64,000 bases of DNA from Cordylochernes scorpioides (lineage: Eukaryota > Arthropoda > Arachnida > Pseudoscorpiones > Chernetidae), in NCBI GenBank assembly GCA_030710605.1, contig CP092874.1, positions 40,000,164 to 40,064,163 of the forward strand. The letters are read 5' to 3'. Shown here one piece after another: positions 21,765 through 32,289 of this stretch. The position numbers and the translations under genes were made by a program. The notes below the pieces were generated by a model. The model did no database searches and had not been told where the DNA came from. It saw nothing but the letters and a program-made list of their open reading frames with translations. Position 1 is the first letter of the stretch. Each line of letters opens with the position of its first letter.

Positions 21765-21965
21765 TTGATACAAGAAAATAAGATCTAACCAAATAATTTA
21801 ATAGTGTGTGACATTTCGGCAACGCCATTGTTGCCATCATCAGACAAAAGAATCTTTTGTCTTCTTTTGTTAGATTATTTTGTCTGATGATGGCAACAAT
21901 GCTGTTACCGAAATGTCACTGTTGGATTAGGTCTTATTTTCTTGTATCTATAATCCAAATTGTGC
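21765..21965. repeat. Inverted pair of CTGATGA-core repeats (copies C and D)
   Basis: Copy C (minus strand, 21765-21850) reads CTGATGATGGCAACAATGGC then GTTGCCGAAATGTCACAC, a perfect GGCAAC/GTTGCC stem capped by AATGGC and followed by GAAA. Copy D (plus strand, about 21875-21965) has the same core with one stem mismatch. Together they form a long inverted repeat beginning and ending with a GATACAAGAAAATAAGA-type sequence. Confidence 0.7.
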
Positions 21966-22476
21966 TTTATCAACACCTTGATTAATACCATTTCCCTAGG
22001 AAGCACCATTCACAACCTACTTGCCATATCTAACTAACTCTATTGGCTGTAGAAGGTATAGGCTAAATACAGAATAATCCTAGAACAACAATATTGTTCC
22101 AAAACGTCGCAAAACATTTTCTTAATTTGGATATAGTCTTGCTACCTTATGTCTCTAATCTATAATCCAAATTATTATTGGAGATACTTGTGATGTAGCA
22201 AAAAGAGGGAACTACATGGTGGTTTATCCCAGATTGAGGAGGATGGAACTCCTAGACTTGTCAACTTTGGGGAGTGCTGAACAGGGTCAAATCTCTGAAA
22301 AACTAAACTTGGATATGCTGCCCTTCACCTAGGTTAACTATAGGTGATGTTTTCATCATTAGACTGATAGCAACAATGATTTAAACCCAAACATCTGATA
22401 CTTGGGGATATCCCCAACAAACACTTTGTACTCATGTTGAAACTTATTATTGCTCCCAGTCACACAAATAGTTATA

Positions 22477-22639
22477 CAGTAGAACCTCCCTTTAGAGGAC
22501 ACCTCTCTACAAAGGACAGTTTTCATTTGCAAAATTACCATTTTTATAATTTAGTAACTCTCCGGTACGAGGACATCTCTCCCTAAAGGACACTTTAGCT
22601 CTGCAATTAGGTGTCCTTTACAGGGAGGTAGTTCTACTG
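22477..22639. mobile_element. pogo/Tigger-like MITE, copy 4
   Basis: This 163-bp element has a CAGTAGAACCTCCC start and a GTAGTTCTACTG end, flanked by TA on each side. The interior AGTAACTCTCCGGTACGAGG and AAAGGACACTTTAGCTCTGC match copies 1 and 2 in reverse orientation. Confidence 0.75.
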
Positions 22640-22739
22640 TAATTGTAGTATTTGACCACAGACCAGTGCTTGCTCAGTGACCCATGTTAGTTGACTCATA
22701 TGGGTGTTACAATCTTAGTGCGGTTGCTCCACAACAAAA

Positions 22740-22900
22740 CTGTTGAGGTTTCAGGCGAGAATCCTCATGCCACTTCGCGCCTGGCGGCGCCAGTGTGGCG
22801 GCGGGAACCGGCCGAGACTGGAACCCGGCGGTTTGGTTTCGGTTGCGAGCGGAGGAGTATCTCCGCGTCTGGCTGTGTGTGGTGTTCTCCTTATATTCCG
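22740..22900 (-). promoter_or_regulatory. CpG-rich candidate AP2S1 promoter/5' exon
   Basis: A GC- and CpG-rich island (CGCGCCTGGCGGCGCC and neighbours) lies about 1 kb upstream of the first long AP2S1 exon. On the minus strand, TATAAGGAGAAC (about 22893-22882) precedes it like a core promoter. An ATG occurs at about 22768, but the expected ATG followed by a GT donor was not found here or nearby, so the true first exon is unproven. Confidence 0.35.
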
Positions 22901-23639
22901 GCACTGGTTATAAATAAAACCGGTACCAAGGGAGCTCCGACGAATCAGAGTGGATTACTGACAAAACAACGGGCACAACACAACAAAAACATGGCTCCCT
23001 CTCTACAGGTGTGCACTTCCATGTTCTTGCCATCACTGACTCAACAAAAGCCAAAATATTCCAGTTTTCCTTGGAAATGAGGTAAAAAATGAAGACCCCC
23101 TGATTGCATGGAGGAGGACTCTCCACAATTAGAGGAGTCTCTATGAATTCTACTATAGAAGAGTGTAGACATGGTGTAATGCCAGAGTTGTGATTGCTTT
23201 GAACCAATTGATTACTAAAGCTGTTTCTCACTCACTTTCTAAACACCAAACAACAAGATAGAAGAAAACTTATGGCTTTGAATACAGTTTAGCCTTGAAA
23301 TAGGTTTTATTTTTATCATCATAACTTTTATTTGAAGATGGCAACAATGCTGTTATTGAAACATTGTATATAATTTACTGTTTTAGCCTTGTTTTCCTTA
23401 TGATTCTATAATGTAAATTGTACCACATCTCATCACAAAGGTCTGTCCTTCTATCCAATAAGTGGGGAGATTACTATTCAAACTTTCCAAGATAGAATGA
23501 AAGGGTCAGAGAATGTGTAGACTTCCTTTGCTATCTCAGTGGACAGGAAGTCGGGACTTATGGCCACCACCAGGTAGAAGAGGGGTATATATTGTCAACA
23601 GTCATTATCTGGGATCCTTTCCTTCGTTAGGCACTTCTT

Positions 23640-23760
23640 TCTAAAGAAAAAACAAAAATGTTTCAATGACCCGTGATTCTTGCAAAAGTCCAACCCCACC
23701 AGTGAGTGTTAAGTAACCGAAAAGGGCTCTGGAGCATACTTGCAAGTGCAAAATTTGAAC
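23640..23760 (+). repeat. SINE-like repeat, copy 2
   Basis: This repeats the body of the element at 19175-19370: GATTCTTGCAAAAGTCCAAC, CCACCAGTGAGTG, AGGGCTCTGGAGCATACTTG. Another partial copy (GGGGCTCTGGCATGCTTG) lies at about 24508-24530. Confidence 0.45.
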
Positions 23761-23779
23761 TCCTTTCTACATACACTCT

Positions 23780-24290
23780 CAAAAACCTAAAAATATTCAC
23801 CCTCATTGGATACCCTCACACGTTGGTTTTGAAGGCAATGAAGCTGCTGATGCGCTAGAAAAAAAAAAAAGGTACAAGAGAGCTTTGCCACAGAAAAATA
23901 AATTTACTTTTAAATAAAAAGAGACAGTAGCCAAAAAAAAACAGGAAGTGAAGGATCCCACCTGAGCACAACTGGGACAGTGGAGTTGACCCAGGAGGAG
24001 CTCTGAACTGCAGAAATAAGACAGCACCAAACAACACTAACCAGATTTAGAACAGGCCATCTAAAAAGCCATTGAAGATAGAAAATAACAAAAAAAATCT
24101 ACCCGCTTTGCCCAAAATGTAGCTTGGCACTTGCAGCTCCAGAACATATTTTGGCTTGCATTAGATGCACTAAACAAGACCTTTGGGAGAGGCCGCTGCT
24201 TATCATAAAACAGCTCAAGGGACATGGACTCATGGAATTTGTGTAATCTTTGCACAAGGGGATAAGAAACAACAACAACATACAGTCTAA
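23780..24290 (+). pseudogene. RNase H-type LINE, C-terminal ~500 bp
   Basis: This is the longest tail copy in the window. IPSHVGFEGNEAADALE is the last RNase H motif (GNExAD). It is followed, after frame shifts in an A-run, by PKCSLALAAPEHILACI, KQDLWERPLLIIKQ and GHGLMEFV with TAA. The 3' tail is TTTGCACAAGGGGATAAG then AACAACAACA. This identifies the recurring tails in this window as ends of an I/Jockey-like LINE with an RNase H domain. Confidence 0.7.
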
Positions 24291-25473
24291 CCTATTTAAT
24301 TCAACACCCCAATAGATCAGAGCTTTCAGTTTAATTAAAGTTGGTGTTGAATTAAAGGTAATTAGATGATTTCATCACCACTCTCACTGCTAGTGGACAT
24401 TTTTCTCTAGGATAACCCAAATATATAACCCATATAACCCAAATTTGATTAATAATGTAAATTAATACCATTTGGACTTTTTATTTATATTTTTCCAGAA
24501 TGATTCAGCCAAATGGGGCTCTGGCATGCTTGAAAGTACAAAAGTGGAACTACTTTCAACATGTGCTTCACTAAGAGCCAAATAAGGCTCTAACCACGGC
24601 CTGTACCATCACGTGTATTTGGGACTTGTGCCACCACATTTATTTAAACCTCTGATTCCTCAAGGGTTCAAAATTATCTCTATAAGAAAAAAAAAAATTG
24701 AAGATGAGCTCCCTGTTCTAAAAGGAACTACATATTAATGTTTACATAGGGATTTGATGAAGCTAACACTTTTGTTTATGAATGAGAGATTTTAAAGCTA
24801 CTCTAATTCCTTTCAAATAAAAACAAAAGCTGAAGTGTCCCTTTTGTCAAAATCTGCCAACCTCACTCACCCAAGATCATGAACACTAATGTTTACATTA
24901 TTTTATTATTGATCATTTAAAAGTGTTCGTTACCTCAGCAATTGTCCGTAATCCCCTTACTTGGCCTCTTTATTTTACCTATAAAATAAGAAACGGCAGC
25001 AATGCTTCGTGCAAAGTACAAGCTTTCGGATCTTTATAATCCTTCTACAGGCATAGCTATAAGTTGAGAAAATGAGGATATTTATACAAATAAAGAAACA
25101 CATTGCTACTGTTTCTTATTTTATACTTTAAAGCAGTTTTCTAATGGAATCTTTATTTTAGGGTTTGTAAACAAATCTATTTCTTACAGTTGAAACCAAA
25201 TCCGCTTTTGCCGGTCCCAAGCCCGGATGAAAAAGGAGGAGGGGGAGCAGTAACTAGCTCACTAAAAAACCTAGGTTCAGCTGGCCTGGCTGATAGTACC
25301 CTGTAAGGGCTCCTAATCCAGGGATACAGGATGAGCAGTGTTTGTACTCCATGTTGAGGACTTGGTAGGTCTATGTTTACGTCAAGGTAGCTTTTTCTCA
25401 ATTCTACTGTGGTCGGTAAGGGGGGATTTTATAACTTTGCGGCCTCACCTCCAATGTGGTCTATCATCTAGTT
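24291..25473. other. Non-coding stretch with repeat fragments
   Basis: It contains a TTTAATTCAACACC MITE-like end at about 24290 and a GCCTGTAGAAGG..GATCCGAAAGC hairpin motif (minus strand, about 25016-25055). A run at about 25177-25450 is probably the continuation of the gag-bearing element that follows. No gene recognised. Confidence 0.45.
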
Positions 25474-26731
25474 TTAATGGCGGGGCATCCAGCTAGATCT
25501 TCTAGCAGGTGAGAAATGTTGTCTGTTTCGACCGCGATATGAAGTAGGGCTTCGGTAGCGAGTGAAAGTTTTCCTCGATGATTCGTCATTGGGGTCCTGA
25601 GATTCAGCTCGAGAGTTGTAGGATACCATTGCGTCTTGCTTTCTTTGGAAATAGTCATTTCTCCTCTCCTCATTGTGTCTCTTCCTGTCGCGGCAATAGC
25701 GGACGACGTGACCTGGGCGTCCGCAGTAGAAACAGATTGGCTTTCCCTCAGTTATCCGCCATTCATTGGTGTCACATCTTCTTCCTTGCTTTCGGTAACG
25801 AGGTTCAGGATGTGGTCGTATTGTTTGGGCCTCGTATCTAGTATTTGGTTCCGGCCTGGTTGCTTGAGGAGGACTTATTGTAGGTTTTGATCTAGGTGCC
25901 AAGGTCTTTACAATCTCTTCCCTCACTAAATCTTCAATGACTGCAATTTTAGGCTCCTCATGAGGAGAGTCCAATACTTGCTTTATCTCTTCACGAACAA
26001 TTTTTCGGATCAGCGATGACAGATCTTCTCCGTCACCCTGGTCACAGAGAGAGGCTACATTTGGTAGGCGCTCGTACTTGGTTGGGGTAACTCGCCTACA
26101 ACGGAGCGCTTCAACACGGCGACATTCTGTAATGAATTGCTCGGTGCTCTGTACATCCCTCGGTAGGAGTGCTTGATAAAGCTCCTCAGCTATCCCCTTC
26201 ATGAGGTGCGAGATTTTATCTTCTTCGCTCATTTGAAGATCAGCCTCTTTGCACAAGCACAGGACATCCTGAATGTAAAATTCGGTACTTTCACCTTTTA
26301 ATTGTGCCCGTGTTTTAAGTTTCTTCTCCGCTTGCAATTTTGAATTTTCTTTTTTTCCGAACACATTTTCTAATTGAGATGTGAATTCCTTCCAAGTGTG
26401 TCTGGATGCTTTCTTCGTTGTTCTCAAACCATTTGAGAGCAGTTCCAGACAGATAAAAATAAACTTTAGTAAGACAAAGGGTTTCGTCCCAATGGTTGTA
26501 CTTTGCCACACGTGCATACCCTTTTAACCATTTTTGGAGATCTTCACCATCCTCCCCGGAGAAAATGGAAGGGTTCCTTGGCAGATGTTGAACAACGTAG
26601 TTGCTTACCTGGGTACCTGCTTCCGTCTTTACATTCATAGAAGTTTCTTCTGGTTCAACAGAACCAATTTTTCTTTTATTTCTTAATGGGTATCGGTCCA
26701 GCTTCTTCACCAGTTGTAGCGTAGAAATCAA
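25474..26731 (-). pseudogene. Ty3/Gypsy-type gag, frameshifted
   Basis: The gag reads on the minus strand in two overlapping frames. The first (26731 to about 26370) holds a capsid start with PRNPSIFSGED, LQKWLKGYARVAKYNHWDE and ALKWFENN. The second (about 26400 to 25474) holds TWKEFTSQLENVFGK, YIQDVLCLCK, a basic linker and the zinc knuckle CFYCGRPGHVVRYC (CX2CX4HX4C). A single frameshift near 26370-26400 separates them. No protease, reverse transcriptase or integrase follows, and no paired LTRs were found, so the copy is truncated downstream. Capsid and knuckle resemble gypsy elements widespread in arachnids and other arthropods. Confidence 0.8.
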
Positions 26732-29665
26732 GCCTTGAAATATCCTAAGATGTAAAAGTATTTATTGATGACGTCACAGCGACGAGTCGACAATTATTAA
26801 CAGGTCAGCCCCCAAAACTATTTACAGCTAGAGAATCTTAAGCAAGCAAGCAAAGAAATATTTTAAAGATGATTTCACAAATACAGATTAATATATATAT
26901 TTTTTAATCTGTTGAATATATTTTCTTTGAATAATATTAAATTAAATAATAAAATATTTCTTCGCCACAATATAATAACCTTTTTTTTAAATTTATGAAT
27001 GATTTAGTTCTTAATAAAAATTTATAACTTGGGCTTTAACACTTCTGAATTCTTTTGTTACAAAGATTATATATTTACTCCATCAATTCAGTTTGCATGA
27101 CCTTGTATAATTATACAATGAGATAATTTAAAAATATTTTATTCTGTATGATAAGGTACAATTTGGATTATAGATTAGAAACATAAGGTAACATTAAAGG
27201 TAAAGACTCTTCTAGTAAGGTATATCAATTAAGAAGGTTCAGAAGATGAGTTTCTTTAATTGTAAAAACGCTACAAGCTTTCGGGCAAAAGCCCTTCGAC
27301 AGGCAAAATATAACTATACTAAGAAATATATCGATGGTTGTAGTGAATATATACACGTATTAATTTACATAAATTACATAAGGTAACATTATCAAATCCA
27401 AATAAAGAAATAGTATGTGACATTTTGGTAACAGTGTTGTTAGCAAAATGTCACACACTATTTATTTATTTAGATTTGGTCTTATTACCTTGTGTTTCTA
27501 ATTCTTTTGTAATTTGTCTATCACTATAACACCGAATATCATCATTTATTAAAACATTTTAGGAATACAAAAGTTATATAAACCTTTAAATTTACAATTT
27601 AATAAAATAAAAAGATTGACTCTCAAAATAACATTTTATTTGGAAAATGATTAGAAAACAAGATGTTTTGAAATGGCACAAAGTGAGTATAGTTCTTTGT
27701 TCAAAAAGTACTCGTTAATTGCATGAGACATGAATCCCTCCCATTAATTTATCATTGCAGAGTAAGGGCAGTATAATTTTATTTTATTTTTAGAAAAATC
27801 CTACATGTCAAAAAATAGTTTCAATTTCTAATTCCTGAGATATCTTGATGACTACATTTAGTCTCAGTCGGAGTGAAAATATTGACGTCATTTGATTAAT
27901 TGGAAATCTGATCACAACTCAGCAAATCAATTTCAGTTTCTTCTCCCCTTTCTGAAAATTGGGATAAGCAAGATAAAAATAACCTAACTAAAATATCAAA
28001 TATAGACTAGAAAACAGATGAAAGCAACAAAATACAAAAGCACTGGAAAAAAATTGTCCTACTATTACTTTGTTTCCGGTGCAATGAATCGTTGCAAAGG
28101 CCATTGGCTAACCCTTTGTTAATGCCGATTGATCATGGTGTGATACTTATAGGGTCAATTTGGTGCAATAGAGTGTTACCATGTTTCTACTCCTTCACCA
28201 TACCTCCCTATGTAAATAAAGGCACTTTTCTGATTGGCTGTTATTGAATAATTCTTGTTTCTGATTGGTTAAGAGACACTTCAACACATCATTGTAAATC
28301 ACCTCATTATTTCTCAGACACCCATCAAAACGTTGAAGTCAAAAGTTCTGCTGTGTAATATCATATTAAATGACAAGTGCATTTGTCAATCAAAGAATAC
28401 TTTTACATCAAAAGGGAAGAAATCCTGTATAAACACAGAAACTAAATGTTTGGATAAATGATGTACTGGAATATGTAATCTATTGTATGCAATTTTTCCA
28501 TTAAAAATATAGTAAATTTACGTTCGGCTTTAAAAATTCGATGTGGCACATTTGGTTGCTGATTAAATGGCATATACATAATGTAGGAAATTTATTTAAA
28601 TCTCCTTTTAAAATCAAACAAAAAAACGTATTCTTATTATTGTGGTCTATTATTAAATATCTTTAGCATCTTATATCGGTTTATAATTGCCGAGGGGTTT
28701 CTAAGGTTAAATAAATAACTTTGTAAAGCTTAAAAATAAAATTAACGTTCATTTTGACGTGGAGGAGGAAGGGGATTGTAATAAAATTTTTAAATACTTG
28801 CCATTTTTGGAAATTGTAATAGAAATTTAAAACTATATATTCAAACTATTAACTAGCAAATAAATAAATACCGATAACAAATGGGAATTAAAAAAACATT
28901 AACTCCCACAACATTGAAGTTGGTCAAAGAATAAGAAATATTTTTCCCACTATTTTCTACACCCAGCGAGTAAATATGATTTATGTTTGAAGCAAAATTA
29001 TTTTTTAAAATTGGAAGATATTAATTAAAATGAATATTTCAAAAATTAATCACGATATTTGTCTAGTTTCAAAATTAATATTCCTTGTTTTATATGTATT
29101 GTTATTTTTATTGTTATTTAACTGTTGTGACTCCTCAATCAGACTCCTCCGTGGCGATCGATCTATACCCATAGTCTGGTTGTAATAAGTCTTCTTGATC
29201 CAATTAGTCTATTGACTGAATATTTTCATGAGGAAAATAGTGTTCTGTTTTCCACTCAGCCACCAATTGCCTTCATCTGCCTTTAGAAGATAGTGGCCGT
29301 TTCCAACTTCAAGGACAAGTGAGTGTCTTTTCCATATTAGGATGGAGTGGCTATATTTATCCCACTCTTCACTCAGCCCCCTCATGGCTTAGCCCCTCTT
29401 GAGCCTTGACCACTCTCTCCAAGTATAAATGTCAGGTAGGGATTTTCCCTTCTTTGAAGATGGAACCTTATAATAAAGCATTTCTTACACCTTTACAGTG
29501 CTTTAGATAACCAAGAGTCTAATATACTAACTAACTACATTTATTAAATAAAGTACTAATTTCCCAATATTTTCTAGTATATGGGAGCCTGGACACTTCT
29601 TCTTGGTCTTGCGGTTTCACAGCCTTTATGGAATGGGGTGAAAAGCATTCCTGTGTTGAGTTATA
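26732..29665. other. AT-rich intergenic stretch
   Basis: No host gene recognised. 26735-26820 is probably the untranslated 5' part of the gag element. 27150-27500 holds repeats described separately, and a fragment of the 18803 palindrome family lies near 27765. 28500-29120 is very AT-rich, and 29120-29640 is more GC-balanced but shows no recognisable frame. Confidence 0.5.
27150..27500. repeat. CTGATGA-family repeat pair with inserted hairpin repeat
   Basis: The sequence opens with TTTGGATTATAGATTAGAAA and closes with TGTGTTTCTAAT, with GTGTGTGACATTTTGG-type and AAAATGTCACACAC inverted halves between them (about 27400-27460). Inside, at 27270-27310, another hairpin motif reads (minus strand) CCTGTCGAAGGGC TTTT GCCCGAAAGC. 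Confidence 0.5.
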
Positions 29666-29870
29666 GTGTAAAGTAGATAATCAGGAAAGACAAGATTCAG
29701 GATGACACTGCAATATATTTAAGGCACAAACACAAATCAACATTTATAAGATACAAGTTAAGCAATGAGGGAAGTTTCCAGAGTAGCATAATATAAATAT
29801 AGAAAATTAATAATCTTTACATCAAATATAATAAATACTTTGCTACATATCTCCTTCCTTATGGGAGTTG
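29666..29870. repeat. Dispersed repeat, copy 1
   Basis: AATCAGGAAAGACAAGATTC, then AGGATGACACTGCAATATAT and GATACAAGTTAAGCAATGAG, ending near CTTTGCTACAT. It is about 85-90% similar by eye to 30177-30375. The first 50 bp also match, inverted, the interior of the Helitron at 43220-43260. Confidence 0.6.
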
Positions 29871-29876
29871 TGACCC

Positions 29877-30115
29877 ACAGCTTGCAAATATTGTAGATAC
29901 TGACATGGAACTAACGTGCGTCTGTCAAGGATTCCCTTAGTCTTGAAACGTTGTCCTTAGTAGCTTGGAATCTTTTCTCTTGCTGCGTGAAGAAAGGCTT
30001 CGCGGCGTCAATAAGGACATTCATCTTCCTGTAAGGAGGCCTTGACTTTGACACGGAGGTGGAATCCTGGATTCAGTCTTGAAAAATGGAGATCACAGCA
30101 CCCAAGGCCTCGAGG
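29877..30115 (-). pseudogene. Unrecognised coding-like repeat, copy 1
   Basis: On the minus strand one frame reads DLEALGAVISIFQD, stop, then MNVLIDAAKPFFTQQEK and VSRLRESLTDAR. A diverged relative is at 31381-31640 on the + strand. The shared DLEA and KPFFT-Q-K blocks suggest an old protein, perhaps ORF1 of a retroelement. I do not recognise the family. Confidence 0.35.
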
Positions 30116-30176
30116 TCTTCTCGGCGATTCTCCGTTTGTATTTCCTAATACACCCAGCATTTCCACCACATGTCAT

Positions 30177-30375
30177 TAGAAAATTAGGAAAGACAAACTT
30201 CAGGATGACACAGCAATTTATTTAAGACACAAACACAAATCAACATATATAAGATACAAGTTAAACAATGAGGAAAGTTTCCAGAGTAGCAAAATATAAT
30301 AAATACTATAAATATATAAAATTAATAATTTGTGCATAAAATATAATGAATACTTTGCTACAATATAATAATGGT
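30177..30375. repeat. Dispersed repeat, copy 2
   Basis: A second copy of the repeat at 29666-29870, in direct orientation about 500 bp away, enclosing the coding-like segment at 29877-30115. Directly repeated flanks around an internal segment would fit a small LTR-type or TRIM-like element, but TG..CA ends and duplicated target sites were not found. Confidence 0.5.
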
Positions 30376-30959
30376 TTTTTAATAGAAACCAGTCCATTAG
30401 ATTTCCTGCAAATACTGACAGCTCTTTACTGCTACAGATATTTGGATTATAGTAATTTGTGCCTTGACAGATTGGCAAAGAGCGTTTGTGTGATGACTGC
30501 CATTGGTGGTAATTCACGATTCGAATCTAAGGGTGAACTGGCGGATCGCGAAAATTGGTCAATATAAAAGTCGCTTAGCTTATGGTTGGCGGAAAAGTCG
30601 AGGCTTCCCTTTGACTGCCTTAGGCTCGACTTTGGTTAGCTAGACTATGCCCGATGGGGGAGAATTCTTTCACTGCCTCTGTGTTCTTTGATATAAATTG
30701 GTTAGTAATTTTATTATTATTGCCATGGTGGCATCTGATAGTGGTCCATATTTTATAGAGCTTCTAAAGAAGTTGAAGAAAAAGCAAACAATTTTCCCAT
30801 CAAATATAGACCAAACTAGACTTAACCAACAACTCTAAATTTGAGAAAATTCTCAACCACTCCAGGCCATCTTAAAAATAATCTCAGAAAAATACACCAA
30901 AGACTATCAGCCACATCCCTCAATAAGCTCATAGATATTTCTAAGCAGACATGAGCTTG

Positions 30960-31270
30960 AATAAAACAAGGGCCTGATCCAACCTGCCCACTTTCTCAAG
31001 AAGGAAAGCAAATGTGAAACTTGCCCTCTACTATTGTTCAGCATTTCAACTGCAGCGATTCCAGACTGCTACACTCCTTGGATTGCCCTCTTTCAACAGC
31101 ACACTACTCTGTTGAACCTACCAAGAAACCAACCAGATTCGAAGGCAAATTGGCCCCTACGAGAAGCGAAGCACTACATACTCTTACACTTCTGGACAGC
31201 TCAGGTAATTGGCGATATATGGATACGCTCCAAGAGCCTGGGCTACCTATTGTTACTACTGATTTGATAA
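30960..31270 (+). pseudogene. Possible LINE ORF2 tail
   Basis: A frame reading DPTCPL, STIVQHFNCSD and LHSLDCPL suggests the CxxC-HxxxxC knuckle that ends many LINE ORF2 proteins, but the first cluster is damaged and a stop interrupts it. Overlapping short frames have no other meaning that I can see. Confidence 0.3.
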
Positions 31271-31380
31271 AAATACATTGTTTTTCATCTTCAAATTTGT
31301 CTACCCTCATTTTTATATGGAACATTTTGGCGGAGATACTGGGTAAGATAAGGAAGACAAACTGAAGATCGCTCCGAGTA

Positions 31381-31640
31381 GACCTCGAGGCCATGGACAC
31401 TGTCAACTACAACTACAGTGGATTCCACCACATTGTCAAACTTAAGATTTACCTCCAAGAATACAATGTCTCTATAGCTGCTATTATGGCAAAGCCGTTC
31501 TTCACGCCGCAAGATAAAGGGCGTAAAGAAACTTGAGATCATTTTAAGACTTCTAGAGAAAACTTGGCCGCAAGATTCACGTTAGTAGCAACAAAATTAG
31601 CAAGCTGTGAGTCACAGCTCCCATAGAGGAGCTATGTGAC
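31381..31640 (+). pseudogene. Unrecognised coding-like repeat, copy 2
   Basis: The + strand frame reads DLEAMDTVNYNYSGFHHIVK, then NVSIAAIMAKPFFTPQDKGR, a TGA stop and a short continuation. It is the partner of 29877-30115 on the opposite strand, and both end at a similar CACAGCTCCCAT / GTGACCCACAGC junction. Confidence 0.35.
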
Positions 31641-32289
31641 AGTTTTTTTAAAATGAATTATCAATTTTATTTTACTACTCAGCTTCTTTCTCTTAGTGTC
31701 TCTGTTCATCAATGTAAATCTGTTGGTAATTGATAAAAATGAATTTCCTTGTTATCTTCAAGCTTGTCTCTTCCCTTGTTTTTCCATGTGACAATATTTT
31801 GATAAAAATATGCATATTTTACTCATACATATCCCTCTATTCATTAAAATAAATGCTCGATATTATCTATATTGTGCTCCAGATTTAAAAGAAAATGTTC
31901 TCTTGTTTTGCACATTTTGTTTTTTCCAGGTCTCAAAAATAACAATTTACTTCAAATTTTCAATACATTTTATATTTAGTTATAAACACAATTATATATA
32001 ATTGGGAATACCCTTCTTTGCATATTTTGATATAAACCATTTAATATTATCATTAATTATTTTTATTCTCTATGTTATTAAAATATACAATAGAATAAAA
32101 TATATTTAAAAATGATTTTAAAGCCTATTATATATAGAGAGACAATTGGCAATTAAAAATGACATTGATATCTTGTCATATTAGTGACAAAGTACTTAGT
32201 CCGCACTAATTAAAGAATAATAATGAGTAATTTACAATAATGATAATGAAAATAATTAAATATATCTGTATACAATGAATATGTACATG
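31641..32289. other. AT-rich spacer
   Basis: Very AT-rich sequence with no gene, repeat or structured element recognised. Confidence 0.6.

Noticed and set aside
22691..23080. 129-codon + strand frame over the CpG island
   Set aside because: No family resemblance; it lies opposite the likely AP2S1 promoter and is explained by GC content.
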